Shown here: one piece after another, positions 34,627 through 45,060 of the stretch
Layout of the letters: every line of letters starts with the position of its first letter
How positions within the stretch are numbered: the stretch's first letter is position 1
Position numbers and translations under genes: made by a program
From: Dendrocalamus latiflorus
Taxonomy: Eukaryota; Streptophyta; Magnoliopsida; Poales; Poaceae
Reading direction: 5' to 3'
Assembly: GCA_017311315.1 (NCBI GenBank)
Contig: CM029660.1
Span: forward strand, 28,423,071 to 28,487,070
Length of the DNA: 64,000 nt
Notes under the pieces: generated by a model
The model's input: the letters and a program-made list of their open reading frames with translations, nothing else
Databases searched by the model: none
Told to the model about the DNA's origin: nothing

Positions 34627-35286
34627 ATGAATATTAATGACAGAATTGTATGACTACAGTGAACTAATTATGTAACGTATTATTCTACAGGATACTAGAC
34701 TCACAGTTTCATATAAAGGATTAAGACTTAAGACTGCAATAGGTATATTGTTCCTTATTGGTCTGATACTATATATGTTTACATCTTAGCAAATTTCAGA
34801 TCAACATTGGATAGTGGCTAGATGTACCCATGTTATCAACATTGCAATTAGCTTCATCTGAGCTGCCATTCTTAGCAATTCAAATAATTCCTCAGTTAAA
34901 CTCAACAGGAGACAAGCCAAAGTGGTAAGAAAGCTATAATAGTACTACACATGCAAGCAATGCTAGCTAAGAGATGGATAATATTACCTCTAGATGCATA
35001 ATGTTCACTTTTTTATGTTTGGAACATTGACTTCAGGAATTTATGAGGCCTTGGAGTTAAGAGATGGAGGATCTGATTATCTTGGCAAATGTGTTCTTAA
35101 GGTTAGTTCATTAGCCATCCTTTTAATCAAGTGTGAAGGTATTGTGCATTCTACATATAACTTGCACTTCGGTTATGCATTTTTAATTCAGTTGACAATG
35201 TTTAATAAGCCAAAGTATATGCTCAGACACTCCATGATGCAACTCTAAGAAAGGCAATATAAAGAAAAAAAAATCATATGTGTATC

Positions 35287-35657
35287 TGTTGTGGTTACAC
35301 ATCAAACAATGAATAATGAAGGTACAGAGAGGCCACAGAGGGGCTGCCCAAAGCCTGAGAAACCGTGGAGATAGGATGTAGAGGGTGTGTGCACCAATGA
35401 GTGGTCTATTGCATAGCCATTTCTCTAAAAAGTAGGTCTGTCCCCTCCCATGGTGCTCTGAGGCACATATTTATAGCTATAAGAAGATTGCTTACATAAA
35501 TGTTCCTACCAGGTCTACAATTGTAGGGTAAACATATCCTTTCCCCTATAACAGCCCTTTTGAGGCAGCCAAGATGGGGGCCAACTTTAGCAATTGCTTA
35601 ACAGGGCTCTTGATGCGGTAGGCCAACTTGGCCAAGGTGGGGGCCACTCCCCTAATA
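35287..35657 (-). repeat. 3' LTR of the nested gypsy-type element
   Basis: Pairs with 38012-38374. The outer end TGTTGTGG is kept, while the inner end is mutated (CCCCTAATA versus CCCCCAACA). Confidence 0.82.
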
Positions 35658-36783
35658 TTAGCCTCTTATGGTAAAGGGCCTCAATTCTGGTGGGCCGAAA
35701 ACAATGCCAGTTGTTCCTTGCCCACTCCATCCCTTCGGCCCACTAGATTGCTGTCTGTTATGGGTAGACCTTTGTGAGGGTTTACGGTGGTTTGTGAGGG
35801 GAGGAAATAGGTGTCGTTGCGAATTTAGGTTTAAGCACAGGGGATAACGAGGAGCAGGCTCCAGCCCAAGATTTCCACTGGCCAGAATGCAGCTTTGAAC
35901 TCAGGAAGAAGAAGATTGCTTTCTTATTGCTTAAGCCCTCCGTTACAGCCTCAGACCGTTTATAAAGGATTGGTACAGACCGAACTGAATCAAACTCTAA
36001 CTAATATCATATCTATTTGATTGCTATTCTCAATCGAAAACCTACCTTAATATATGACATGGATACTTATCAACAAATACTTTCCTAACTTACTACATCC
36101 CTTTCCTAATCGAAACCTATGTTACTGATGGCAACTGCAATGCGTCTTCATGTGAGTTGTAGCACGTCAGGTATTTTCCATTGCCGCAACACTGCTCTGC
36201 TCATTCAGTTCTTCAAGCAATGTCAATTGTTGCTTGCCAGATCTTCTCATATAATGTCTTCCCCAATATGAGTCACAACGTTGCCTCTTCGATTTCCCGT
36301 CTTTTTGCCACATTGGCGCACATTACAGTCGGAATCTGGCTACATGTGGCAACGTTATCCCTTCCGGTCATGTGACATGGGTCGTCGCGCTGGTTACGGC
36401 ATTGCGCACGTCCCCTGGAATCCCGTGCCTATCGTGTTGACATTAAATGATCTTGTCGCAATCGCTACTTAAGCGCCGCAGTGATTCTCTTTTAGCCATT
36501 TGCTTTTTCTGTCTTGTGCCTGTTGCTTGTTGCTTTTAGGCTCTTTGGTCTCCACCGTTTGCCCCCATCATGCTTTTGCCATTCGCCCTCTCCCCGTCGT
36601 GTGTTCGCTACTTGAGAGGGGTCATGGTAGTGACTAGAGCAGTCACAATAGCACATCGGTTCTGTCAAGCAGCCATGATGGTAGGGATGAGCACTCAGAG
36701 GCCGCCACTGACAAGTGATGGAAGACGTCGGCGAAGGTCGATGGTGTATTCGTGAACACATTCAGCCTGTTTGATCACGATGG

Positions 36784-37640
36784 ATGAGTTGGTGGAATCC
36801 CTCATGCGTGACGGGTAAGATTTCTTTCTATGTTCGTCTCCCTGCCACTGATGAGGACATCCTACAACAACATGAGGGCGTGATGTTGGTCTTTGTGGTA
36901 TACTTTGATGTTGGGCTTCGTATCCCCGCTACGTGTTTTGTGGGCGATCTCCTCCATCTATACAAAATGGAGCTTCAGTAGCTGACGCTGATTGCCATTG
37001 TGTGCCTCTCTATCTACCCTTACGTTATCACCCTCGTTAGTGACACCTTCTTCCCCGGTGGTGGAACAACAGTTGTTCGGCCACGAGGATGGTCAGGGGC
37101 TTGAAGTCATCCTTGGTGCAAAAGGACGCTTCATGGACTGGCACTACAGAGGCCTTGGGTGTGGAGGACGCTTCTCGGACCGGGAATATGAAGGTAATGG
37201 GTATGGAGTCACGACAGTTGTCCCTGGGAGACTTCCCTTGACCGAAGGCACTTCGTACCCTGTGTACCGCGGCGGAGTGCATGGACTAGCCCTTGACCGG
37301 AGGCCCCTCCACTCATGTAGCATGAAACTCCTCTTCGGGGTCCTGGAGGCCAACGAAGTGAGGATATGCTAGGCCTATGTTGTTGTTGTTAATTTTTTAC
37401 TCCTTTGTACTAAGCTCGAACCGTCTGTTATCTTGTAGACGATTGTCGTAGCGCGGACGCTACAAACATCAATGCTTCGGGAGGCTTCGAGCTTGCATGA
37501 GCAACTGCACGCAGCCTAGGTAGTGTGCGCTACTGCTCGCAAGGCTAAGGAGTAGGCGGTTCCTAGCTGCTGAGCGTGAGGATCGCATTCGCTTTCTTGA
37601 AATGGAGGGTGCGAAGGCCCTGGCTACCGTGAAGGTAGTC
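36784..37640 (+). pseudogene. Antisense ORF remnant, 'putative gypsy type transposon' (PF04195-like) protein
   Basis: The plus strand reads SFYVRLPATDEDILQQHE, VYFDVGLRIPATCF and LLHLYKMELQ, matching by recognition the N-terminal domain of plant proteins labelled Transposase_28/putative gypsy type transposon. Further pieces near 37450-37640 (ACMSNCTQ.., REDRIRFLEMEGAKALATVK) have the coiled-coil look of the C-terminal part. Several stops and frame changes are present. The strand is opposite to the LTR-defined direction of the element. Function of this protein class is unknown. Confidence 0.5.
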
Positions 37641-38011
37641 GCCGTTCTGGAAAATGCCTTCATAACTGAGGATGCTGGCGGAAACTACTGTTTAGACAAT
37701 ACAGACCCTGATGTTTTGGTCAAGCACTGCGGTCAGGTCCTTCGTCTGCAACACTTCTTGCTCCATCGTTGGTGCAGTTGCCGAGGAACCACCTTCGTTA
37801 CTTGTCACGGCCCTAGGTGCCATCGTGCCAATGTGCTATTGCCATGAGGAGGCCTTCATAGATGAGCACCCTTGCTCTCGCCGCAGCGTCCTCGGTGGCT
37901 ATAATTCTCTTTTGCTTGGAGGTCAACGTCGTCTCCTTCGTTTGTGCATTGTGTTTGAATGCTTTTTCTTCAGCTCACAACTTTTATGTTGTTCCCCACG
38001 GACAGCGCTAA

Positions 38012-38374
38012 CTTTGTGATTAAAGACTAAATAATGAACAATGGGGCTACGAAGAGGCCATAAAAGGGTGCCCAAAGCCTGGAAACCATGGAGATAGGAC
38101 GTAGAGGGTGTGTGCACCGATGAGTGATCTATTGCATAGCCCTTTCTCTAAAAAGTAGATGATGTCCCCCTCCTATGTCGCTCTAAGACATATATTTATA
38201 GCTATGAGGAGGTTGATTACATAAATAGCTCTATTAGGGTTTACAATTGTAGAGGCAAACATGTCCTTTCCCACTATAAACAACCCTCTTGGGCTAGCTA
38301 GGTGATTACATACTTAACGGGACTCTTGGTGCAGTGGGCTGACTAGGCCAAGGTAGAGGGCCACTCCCCCAACA
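38012..38374 (-). repeat. 5' LTR of the nested gypsy-type element
   Basis: It starts TGTTGGGGGAG on the minus strand and has TATAAATATATG at 38190-38201. The PBS-like region follows at about 37992-38011 (minus). Confidence 0.82.
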
Positions 38375-38978
38375 GTATCCATCGTGTATCTGCCATAAAA
38401 TTGGTCCATACAAACTCTTTGAAGACTATGTTTTCATTTTACAAGGTATAAGATTGAAACTATCTGCTAGGCATTTTGTAGCATAATTTTTCTATTAACT
38501 TCTAGCCTGTATTAGTGATTGCAACTGTTGTGTGCTTTTGTTGGGTGGCTTTCTCTGTCCCAATCAACTAATAGGTCATATCATCTTTCGCTAGGCTGTG
38601 AACAATGTAAATACTGTTATTGGACTAGCGCTGATCGGAAAGGTATGTATCTCAAGTTATATAATTTCATTGACAAGATATAAAAAACAATATAGCTTGT
38701 TTTACTAATGGTGAGTTATGTTGCAGAATCCTACTGAGCAAGTCGACATTGTATCTTCATGGCCCAACAGCTTGATGGAACATCCAACAACTAAGACAAG
38801 TACAATATATTTCAGTAACTTCATATCGATTATATTCTACTTGCCCTTGAAGTTACTGAAACAAACATATTCAGATCCAACAGCTTTACCTCTACCTTTC
38901 TTCCTTTGAAAGTGCAGGCAACTAACAAGCACAATTAGTTGGCTCTAGCTTCTCTGGGCTTACATGCAAAGCAACTGC

Positions 38979-39510
38979 GCCGAAGAGGCAGACCCAGGCG
39001 CCGGAGGCCTTCAGGGCTTCAGCAAGACAACGATAGGCAGGTACATGAACTGCGCCTCCCTGGCCGCTGCCGTCCATGGAGCCGCGTCGCGGGTCCGGTA
39101 GATAGGGCGCTGCGTGGAGAAGATAGGGCTGTAGATGACGATACCGATCTTAGAGACTTTGCCGAAGAGGCGGACTCGAGTAATGGGGATTTAGAGCAAG
39201 TATTATAAGAGGCTGTAAGCTGGCTGTATGCTGAGGTGGAGGAGAGAGAGGAGGAGAGAGAAGAGAGGTGGGCTGTAAGCTTACAGCCAGCTGAAGCACA
39301 AGAACCAAGAAACTTTGTGAGAGGAAGGGGTAGGTCATACAGCCTTCAGCTGGCTGTAACTACTATATGAGTAGCCTGATAAGTGAGCTGTAAGTATTCA
39401 TACAGCCAGCTGAAGGCTGTATTATAAGACTTGCTCTTAGGGTGTCGACGACAGGCAAGTAGATGAACTGCAAGGCTACGCCTCCCTGGGTGCCGCCGCC
39501 GATGGGTTAG
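38979..39510. repeat. Diverged direct duplication, one copy split by a MITE
   Basis: GCCGAAGAGGC..ACTC/CC and AGGCA(A/G)GTA.ATGAACTGC followed by CTCCCTGG occur at 38979-39063 and again at 39161-39490. In the second copy the two halves are separated by the MITE 39194-39436. Confidence 0.65.
39194..39436. mobile_element. MITE with TTA target duplication (PIF/Harbinger-like)
   Basis: 243 bp with termini GAGCAAGTATTATAA and GAGCAAGTCTTATAA (reverse complement), flanked by TTA at 39191-39193 and 39437-39439. The interior repeats GGCTGTAAGC/CAGCTGGCTGTA and has a GAGAGAGGAG purine run. Confidence 0.82.
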
Positions 39511-39779
39511 GGACCATAGGGGTGGTGACTGGTGACTTGGTGAATGGTGACTGGGTGAAGTGAGGCAGTCGGCTAGCTTAGCTTTCCAACCGGCTTGGCC
39601 TTTTTTCTTCCGTAGCTGGAATGAACATGTCGGTTTTTTAATTTTTAATTTTTTTTGCTTTTGATCCTTTTCTATTTTCTTTGTATTGTTTAAGGAGATA
39701 TAAGTGTTTTTTTTCTTATTTTTCTTTATTTTTAATTAAATAACTCAAAAAAACCAGCAGTCGCTACAGTGCAATTTCA

Positions 39780-40909
39780 GGGCCTGTTTGGGAGAGCTCC
39801 ACCAACTCCAGATTCACCAAATCCAGATCCAGATTCACTTTTCCAAGCCAAACAGTTCCAGCTCCAGCAGCTCCACCGTGAATCTGCTCCACCAAAACCA
39901 TGAATCTAGCTCCAGATTCACCAAATTGGTGGAGCACCTCAAGGGGTGCTCCACCAAACTCAAATTGGTGGAGTTGGAGAAAATTACCCACCATGCCACT
40001 GATTACACAAAAATAACGGTTCGTTTTACCTCTTTCTCGTCGCTGCGCCTCGCCTTCGCCTTCGCCTGCGCCTGCTCTCCGCCGGCCTCGCCTCGCCTCG
40101 CCTGCGCCTGCCGGCCGCTCCGTCTCCTCCTCGCCCGCCGGCCGCTCCGCCTCCTCCTCGCCCGCCGGCCGCTCCGCTCCACCTCGTCCGCCGGCCGCTC
40201 CGCCTCCTCCTCTTCTCCGCCTCCTCCTCGCCCGCCGGCCGCTCCGTCTCCTCCTCGCCCGCCGGCCGCTCCGTCTCCTCCTCGCCCGCCGGCCGCTCCG
40301 CTCCGCCTCGCCCGCCGGCCGCTCCGCCTCGCCCGCCGGCCGCTCCGCCTCCTCCTCTTCTCCGCCTCCTCCTCGCCCGCCGGCCGCTCCGCCTCCTCCT
40401 CGCCCGCCGGCCGCTCCGCCTCCTCCTCGCCCGCCGGCCGCTCCGCTCCGCCTGCGCCGCGCCCGCCCCCCAGCCGCCGCTCCGCCTCGCCTGCGCCTAC
40501 CGGCCGCTCCGCCTCCTCCTCGCCTGCCGGCCGCTCCGCCTCCTCCTCGCCCGCCGTCCGCTCCGCTCCGCCTGCGCCGCGCCCGCCCCCAGGTGCCGCT
40601 CCGCCTCGCCTGCACCTGCGCTCGCCGGCCGCTCCGCCTCCTCCTCTTCTCCGCCTCGCCTCGCCTGCCGGCCGCCGGCCGCTGCCGCGCCTGCGCCGGC
40701 CGGGGCCGCGCCTGCGCCGCCGGGATTTTTTTTCATTTTGCCCCCTGACGCGTGGGGCCCAGGTGGAAGTGAGATAGAGATGGAGGTGGAGCTGTACCAA
40801 ACACTTTGACGAATCCCAGATCCACCATGGAGCTGCTCCACGGTGAATCCAGCTCCAGATCCACGTTTTTCGTGAATCTGGAGTTGGTGGAGCTCTCCCA
40901 AACAGGCCC
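39780..40909. mobile_element. Tourist-like element carrying a GC minisatellite
   Basis: 1,130 bp. Both ends read GGGCCTGTTTGGGAGAGCTC inward and the match continues to about 40 bp (CCACCAACTCCAGATTCAC). A 3-bp target duplication TCA flanks it (39777-39779, 40910-40912). The arms contain further TCCAGCTCCA/TGGAGCTGGA inverted motifs. The centre (40085-40700) is a tandem array unrelated to the arms. Confidence 0.88.
40085..40700. repeat. GC-rich minisatellite, ~27-bp unit, >15 copies
   Basis: The unit is close to CGCCTCCTCCTCGCCCGCC followed by GGCCGCTC, with variants of 15 to 50 bp. Because most unit lengths are multiples of three, all frames on both strands tend to stay open, giving long Arg/Ala/Pro-rich ORFs that are not genes. 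Confidence 0.9.
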
Positions 40910-40912
40910 TCA

Positions 40913-42515
40913 GTCAACACCTGAAAGTCATATACCGAAGCCGGTTGGAACAAGGTCTTATTTAGTGTGGGCCTGTGGCCATGGCTTGGCCCATGTGGAT
41001 GTAGGCTACTAGGCCATATATTCGGTTAGCCGAAACAGTATTCGTATTTGAGTCATATAATATTCATATTCGTATCCGATAAAAACTATACATTTCTAAG
41101 CCGACAAATTATCCGAGTCGACACTAGCACTGGTCCATCGGAAACGAAACAGCAGTAAAGGTGGCGATTTTCTCATCCAGAAACAGAAGAAATAGACGGC
41201 AGCGCGTGGGGCAACGGGCAAGGCCCTCTTCGCAGAAGGGCAAGCGAGTGGAGCCCAGGAAGCCGTCGCGAGCACATCCGCCGACGCCATCAGTTGCCGC
41301 CCTGATCGCTTTCTCGTTGCGCACTGGCACTGGCCGAGGTGATTTCCTCGTCTGCCGGCCGCCGCCTCCGCAAGAACGGCCGCTCCTTTCCTGCCACCGC
41401 AGCACGCGCGGACGGCTCTTCGGTCCACTTGTTTGGGCCATTGGAGCCCATCTGCTCAGGATGAACAGCTGAGTGAAACTAGGGTGCATTTCCTCACCAG
41501 TACTGGGCCGAACGAAACCGATGGGGTGCTATTCTTTCTGAGCTTTTGTTTTCAGTTTTTAACTTTTCTACAGTAACTAACTTTTAAACGAAATATATTT
41601 TTAAGATTAGATCTATTAGTTAATTATAGTACATACTATACCGACTTCATTTATATCAGTAAAAGTTGTACGTAAGTTTCAGTTACTCTGTAGTCTCTCA
41701 CATAAACAGTCAAAACCCACATACCACAACCAAAAGTCATAAGTCATAGTCAAAAAAGAACAGGCCTGGACTCCAATCTAGAGGCGGCAGCGGCTGAGCA
41801 CAGCGCTAGGACAGGCCTTTTGTGTGGGTTTTGGCTTGTATGGTTTTTTTAGCTCTCCAATGTAATGTGTCGCTTATTTGTGAATGGAGGTAGTAAGCCA
41901 CATGGTTTTTTCAATCGACTTTGTTTCAAAATGTAATAGATGTAGGTAAAGTTGATGATGTTTTCTTTCTTCTCCACGCATTTACCCACCACCCCTCCCC
42001 AACGTTTACGAGTAAATATTCACATTAACTATTTCCTGTTTTGTTCATGTGATATTAATAACACAGATACCACGGTGACCATTTACCATTACCTTGACCT
42101 TAATAATCTGCGTATTTATGGAGATGCGTGTGCAATCAATCAATTAATTACTTTACCAAATCTTTACTGTTTAATAAGTTTGAGTTGGTGGTTAATGCAT
42201 TCTTCTTCCTCCCTTCTCAACTGTCCGATCTGAATACTGAAATCTTGACCATCTATCTAACATCCATCTCCCTCTCTCTCATATCTAACTACCCCCTCTC
42301 CACTTCCACCAACAGTTACCATCTCCTACCTCCTCTTCTACCCGGCCTCTCTCGCCTCCCTCCCCTCCTGTTTGGACTGTATAATTTTTTATATGTCCTA
42401 TCTTTCTTGGTGATGCAAATATGTAAAATTTATATAGTTAGGAACCGATGAAGATTAACTCATCATCATTTAAATTATGCCCTTGATTCCTCTTGCCTTG
42501 TGACAATTGACCTGT
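40913..42515. other. No gene recognised
   Basis: 41096-41490 is moderately GC-rich with overlapping short ORFs on both strands and no recognised domain. 41520-42515 is AT-rich. Nothing is supported. Confidence 0.4.
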
Positions 42516-42648
42516 ACTAGCTGAATGCCCGTTTGTTGTTATGGATTTAAAAACTTTTAGAACATGTTTGTATACATATTTTAAAAATTTTTATCACCTG
42601 TGAATTTTTTTTAAAAAATTCGTAGTAACGCACGAATATTTAGCTAGT
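42516..42648. mobile_element. Small foldback MITE
   Basis: About 133 bp. Left ACTAGCTGAATGCCCG and right (reverse complement) ACTAGCTAAATATTCG, with TTGTTGTTATGG versus TGCGTTACTACG following. The centre is AT-rich. No clear target duplication beyond TA. Confidence 0.5.
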
Positions 42649-43273
42649 TAAGTACTAAAGTTAAGTACACTGTTTATCCAATCCCACCCTTCTTCTCATC
42701 TGAATTCTCTCTCATCTCTCTACTCAAATGCCGATTCACGACTTCTGTAGATGAAAACTAGAGATTTCCTGATTTCTTCCAACGAAACCTATGCCTAAGC
42801 CATGGCAACTAGGGCTGAGCTTCGGCTCCATCGATTTGAAGACATGTGTAGCTACAAAACTCCTTGATTAACCATGGTGATATGATAGTTTTTGTTGATG
42901 ACTTTTGGTTTTGACTAATGAATAGTAACAGTTTTAGAGAAGCTGTATGGGGAGAGATATTTATGTACGATTTTGGCTAATATAAATGAAATCTAATAGT
43001 ATCTACTATAATCGACTGGTAAACCTCTTCTTGAAAAGATATCATGTTTGAAAGTTAGACATTGTTTGAAAGCCATTTATTATAGAAAATTAGTTTTTAG
43101 AAGCCAATACGAATAGGGCTTTGATGAATGGCTTGGTCAGCAGCTACTCTAAAGTTCACTCAATTCGATTCTCGTCGGAGTCATCTGTCAAGGTTGGCTT
43201 TCCGTGAGCCCTCTGACTATTGTACCTCAAACTTTGTCGACTTTGTGGATGTTAATGAAATCCAAATACTACT

Positions 43274-45004
43274 TGAGAGACCATGTGGCCGTGACCCCAT
43301 TTTGGTGATGAGTAATTGACATTATTTTAGGATAGTCGAGTTTGGTTTGTGTGGTCGGACCATGTCGTTGCGTAGCGCAAACGGGCTCGGTCGGACTTGG
43401 TCAAACTTGGTCGTATGGATTAGGACGCGTATTCCTTTGATTCGACAGGTTTTGGCTTTATCATGTTAATTTTGATTACATGTATCGAGCGGTGTTATTT
43501 GATGTGTTTTTTGTCTGTGTGGCTGCAGGACATCGAGTGGAGTCGTGGCGAGACACGGAGGACCGGACTAGGCGCAGGTGGCGCTGAGGTCAGAACGGTC
43601 GGGATGTGTCGAAGACGACGTGGACTCGAGGTGGAGTCGTGGCGAGGCACGATGGACCGGACTAGGCGCAGGTGGCGCTGAGGTCAGAACGGTCGAGGTG
43701 TGCCGAAGACGGCGAAGCTGCGTGGCTTGCGAGGCAAGGGATGAGGAAGCTTCCTCGAAGGTGCGCGAGGGGCGTTTCGGTAAAAACGCAAAGCGGCACA
43801 AAAGGAAGCGGGTTTGGATAAAGCGCCGAGTTGTTGAAGGCCTAATGGGTAAAGCATGGTGCAAACCCATTAGTGGAGGCTATAAATAGAGAGGGAGATG
43901 TGTGCTGAAATTTTGAGAGAGTGAGTGTAAGAGTTAGGGTTTTTTATTTGTGTCTCTCCATGGTTGTATGAGATAGGGTTGTGTTCTTGGTCTCCTAAGC
44001 ATGTATGGGGACTTGGTGTGAGATTGAGAGAGGGCTTGACTGAAATGTAAACACTCTATATTAATCATTCATGTCTCCGTATCGCTCTTAAGAATCCTTG
44101 TGTTGAGTTGGCTTGGTTTCATAAGTCTCTTTGTGTTTGTGCCTGTTTCAGTTTTGTGTTTGTTTTTCTTTCTTTTCGGCCAATGCAAGAAATGTTCATG
44201 CAGTTCTTTGGTTGTTCTTTGATTTCTTCTCTCTGCTTTGGAGTGTGGTTGGCCAAGAAATATCTCCTGCAGTCTTGGTTGTGGACAGCATGCAAGCTGC
44301 AGTAAACTGCTCTGCCGAATGAGAATTCCTGCTTATACTTTGCATGCAGTCTCTTCTTTGGTCAGTTTTTTTTTCTGCAGTAATTTCAGCACAAAAACAA
44401 CTTTGGTAGCTTTCCTTTAGTACCTTCTTGCTGCTGTTTTGGGCTGCTTTAGGTCTTCATTTGCAGCAGCTGGTTGTTCCTTTTGGTTGCCTTTTATTTG
44501 TGCTGCTCGGTAGCAAAAAGAGTGCACAGCAGCATAGCTGTTTTGGCAGCAAAGCATTCCACCTCTTTTTGTCTCTCGGCCAGCACAAAAATCTGCAAGC
44601 ATGTCTCTCTTTGCTGCTCTCTTTATGGCAAAGAACATCTCTTTTTACCTTGCGGCAAGGAGCATGTGAATCACCATCTGATTTCTTTTTTTTGCCAATC
44701 TAATCTCCTTCTGTTCGGCTTCAATGTTGATGGCAGTGAATATCTCTTGACTTTAAGAAACCAAGGTTCAATAGCTTTTCGGCCACCATGCAGTTTTCTT
44801 GATTTTTGTGTTCATGCCTTCTCGGCCAGCATTCTTTGTGTTGTGAGTTGATGATCGTTTATTTCCTACTTGCTGCACTCAGTCCCTTAACCTTCTTCGT
44901 AGCTTTCTAATAGATACCGGAGAGCTGAGCTTTCGAGTACTTGTGGGAGACGAATTTTTAGTGATCGACATTCACCCCCCCTCTGTCGCCATTTCGGTCC
45001 TACA
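43274..45004 (+). repeat. LTR1 (1,731 bp)
   Basis: The first of three LTR copies. It contains a 94-bp tandem duplication starting at 43537 and 43631 (GTGGAGTCGTGGCGAG), a perfect 9-bp hairpin arm pair (CTAATGGGT 43842-43850, ACCCATTAG 43865-43873) and a TATA box at 43881. The downstream part is T-rich with many TTTGG and GGCCA phrases. Confidence 0.93.
43881..43888 (+). promoter_or_regulatory. LTR1 TATA box
   Basis: TATAAATA lies 8 nt after the hairpin arm. The same box is at 53509-53516 (LTR2) and 62989-62996 (LTR3). Transcription start is expected about 30 nt downstream. Confidence 0.8.
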
Positions 45005-45006
45005 AT

Positions 45007-45018
45007 TGGTATCAGAGC
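45007..45018 (+). promoter_or_regulatory. Primer binding site, copy A
   Basis: TGGTATCAGAGC, a perfect match to the plant initiator tRNA-Met site, 2 nt after LTR1. Confidence 0.93.
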
Positions 45019-45060
45019 TGGTTAGCTATTTTCAATAGATCTTAATCGGTCTCAAGAGCC

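Larger units (their letters stand above)
35287..38374 (-). mobile_element. Non-autonomous gypsy-type LTR element nested in the enolase intron
   Basis: Direct repeats of about 365 bp (35287-35657 and 38012-38374) bound the element, flanked by a perfect 5-bp target duplication GTATC (35282-35286 and 38375-38379). Orientation is minus: on that strand the LTR begins TGTTGGGGGAGTGG, contains CTATAAATATATG as TATA box in mid-LTR, and the 5' LTR is followed by a TTAGCGCTGTCCGTGGGGAA phrase like the post-LTR region of many plant gypsy elements. No reverse transcriptase or integrase is visible in the ~2.35-kb interior. The interior instead has plus-strand (antisense) coding remnants. Confidence 0.85.
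35035..38797 (+). pseudogene. Enolase gene fragment with introns, interrupted by a retroelement
   Basis: Three coding pieces keep plant enolase order and intron positions. Exon piece 1 (about 35035-35101) reads GIYEALELRDGGSDYLGK, ending AAG|GTTAGT. Piece 2 (38595-38642) is exactly 16 codons, AVNNVNTVIGLALIGK, between CTAG and GGTATGT. Piece 3 (38727 to about 38797) starts NPTEQVDI after TTGCAG, then shifts frame by one and continues FMAQQLDGTSN before a stop. The first intron is 3.5 kb because it contains the retroelement at 35287-38374. Upstream and downstream enolase exons are missing. Retained introns show a genomic duplication or transposon capture, not a processed copy. Enolase itself converts 2-phosphoglycerate to phosphoenolpyruvate; this fragment cannot. 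Confidence 0.85.

Noticed and set aside
35812..36191. Solo LTR inside the nested gypsy element (TGTCGTTGCG...CGCAACA, TATA-like TTTATAAA)
   Set aside because: The ends look LTR-like, but the flanking 5-mers (ATAGG, CTGCT) do not match and no partner was found.
39764..40953. Long Arg/Gly/Ala-rich and Pro/Ser-rich ORFs on both strands (about 280-330 codons)
   Set aside because: They lie in the GC minisatellite whose unit length is a multiple of three, so all frames stay open. No domain, and they cross MITE boundaries.
43128..43319. 63-codon ORF crossing the start of LTR1
   Set aside because: It runs from flanking sequence into the LTR and has no recognisable domain.
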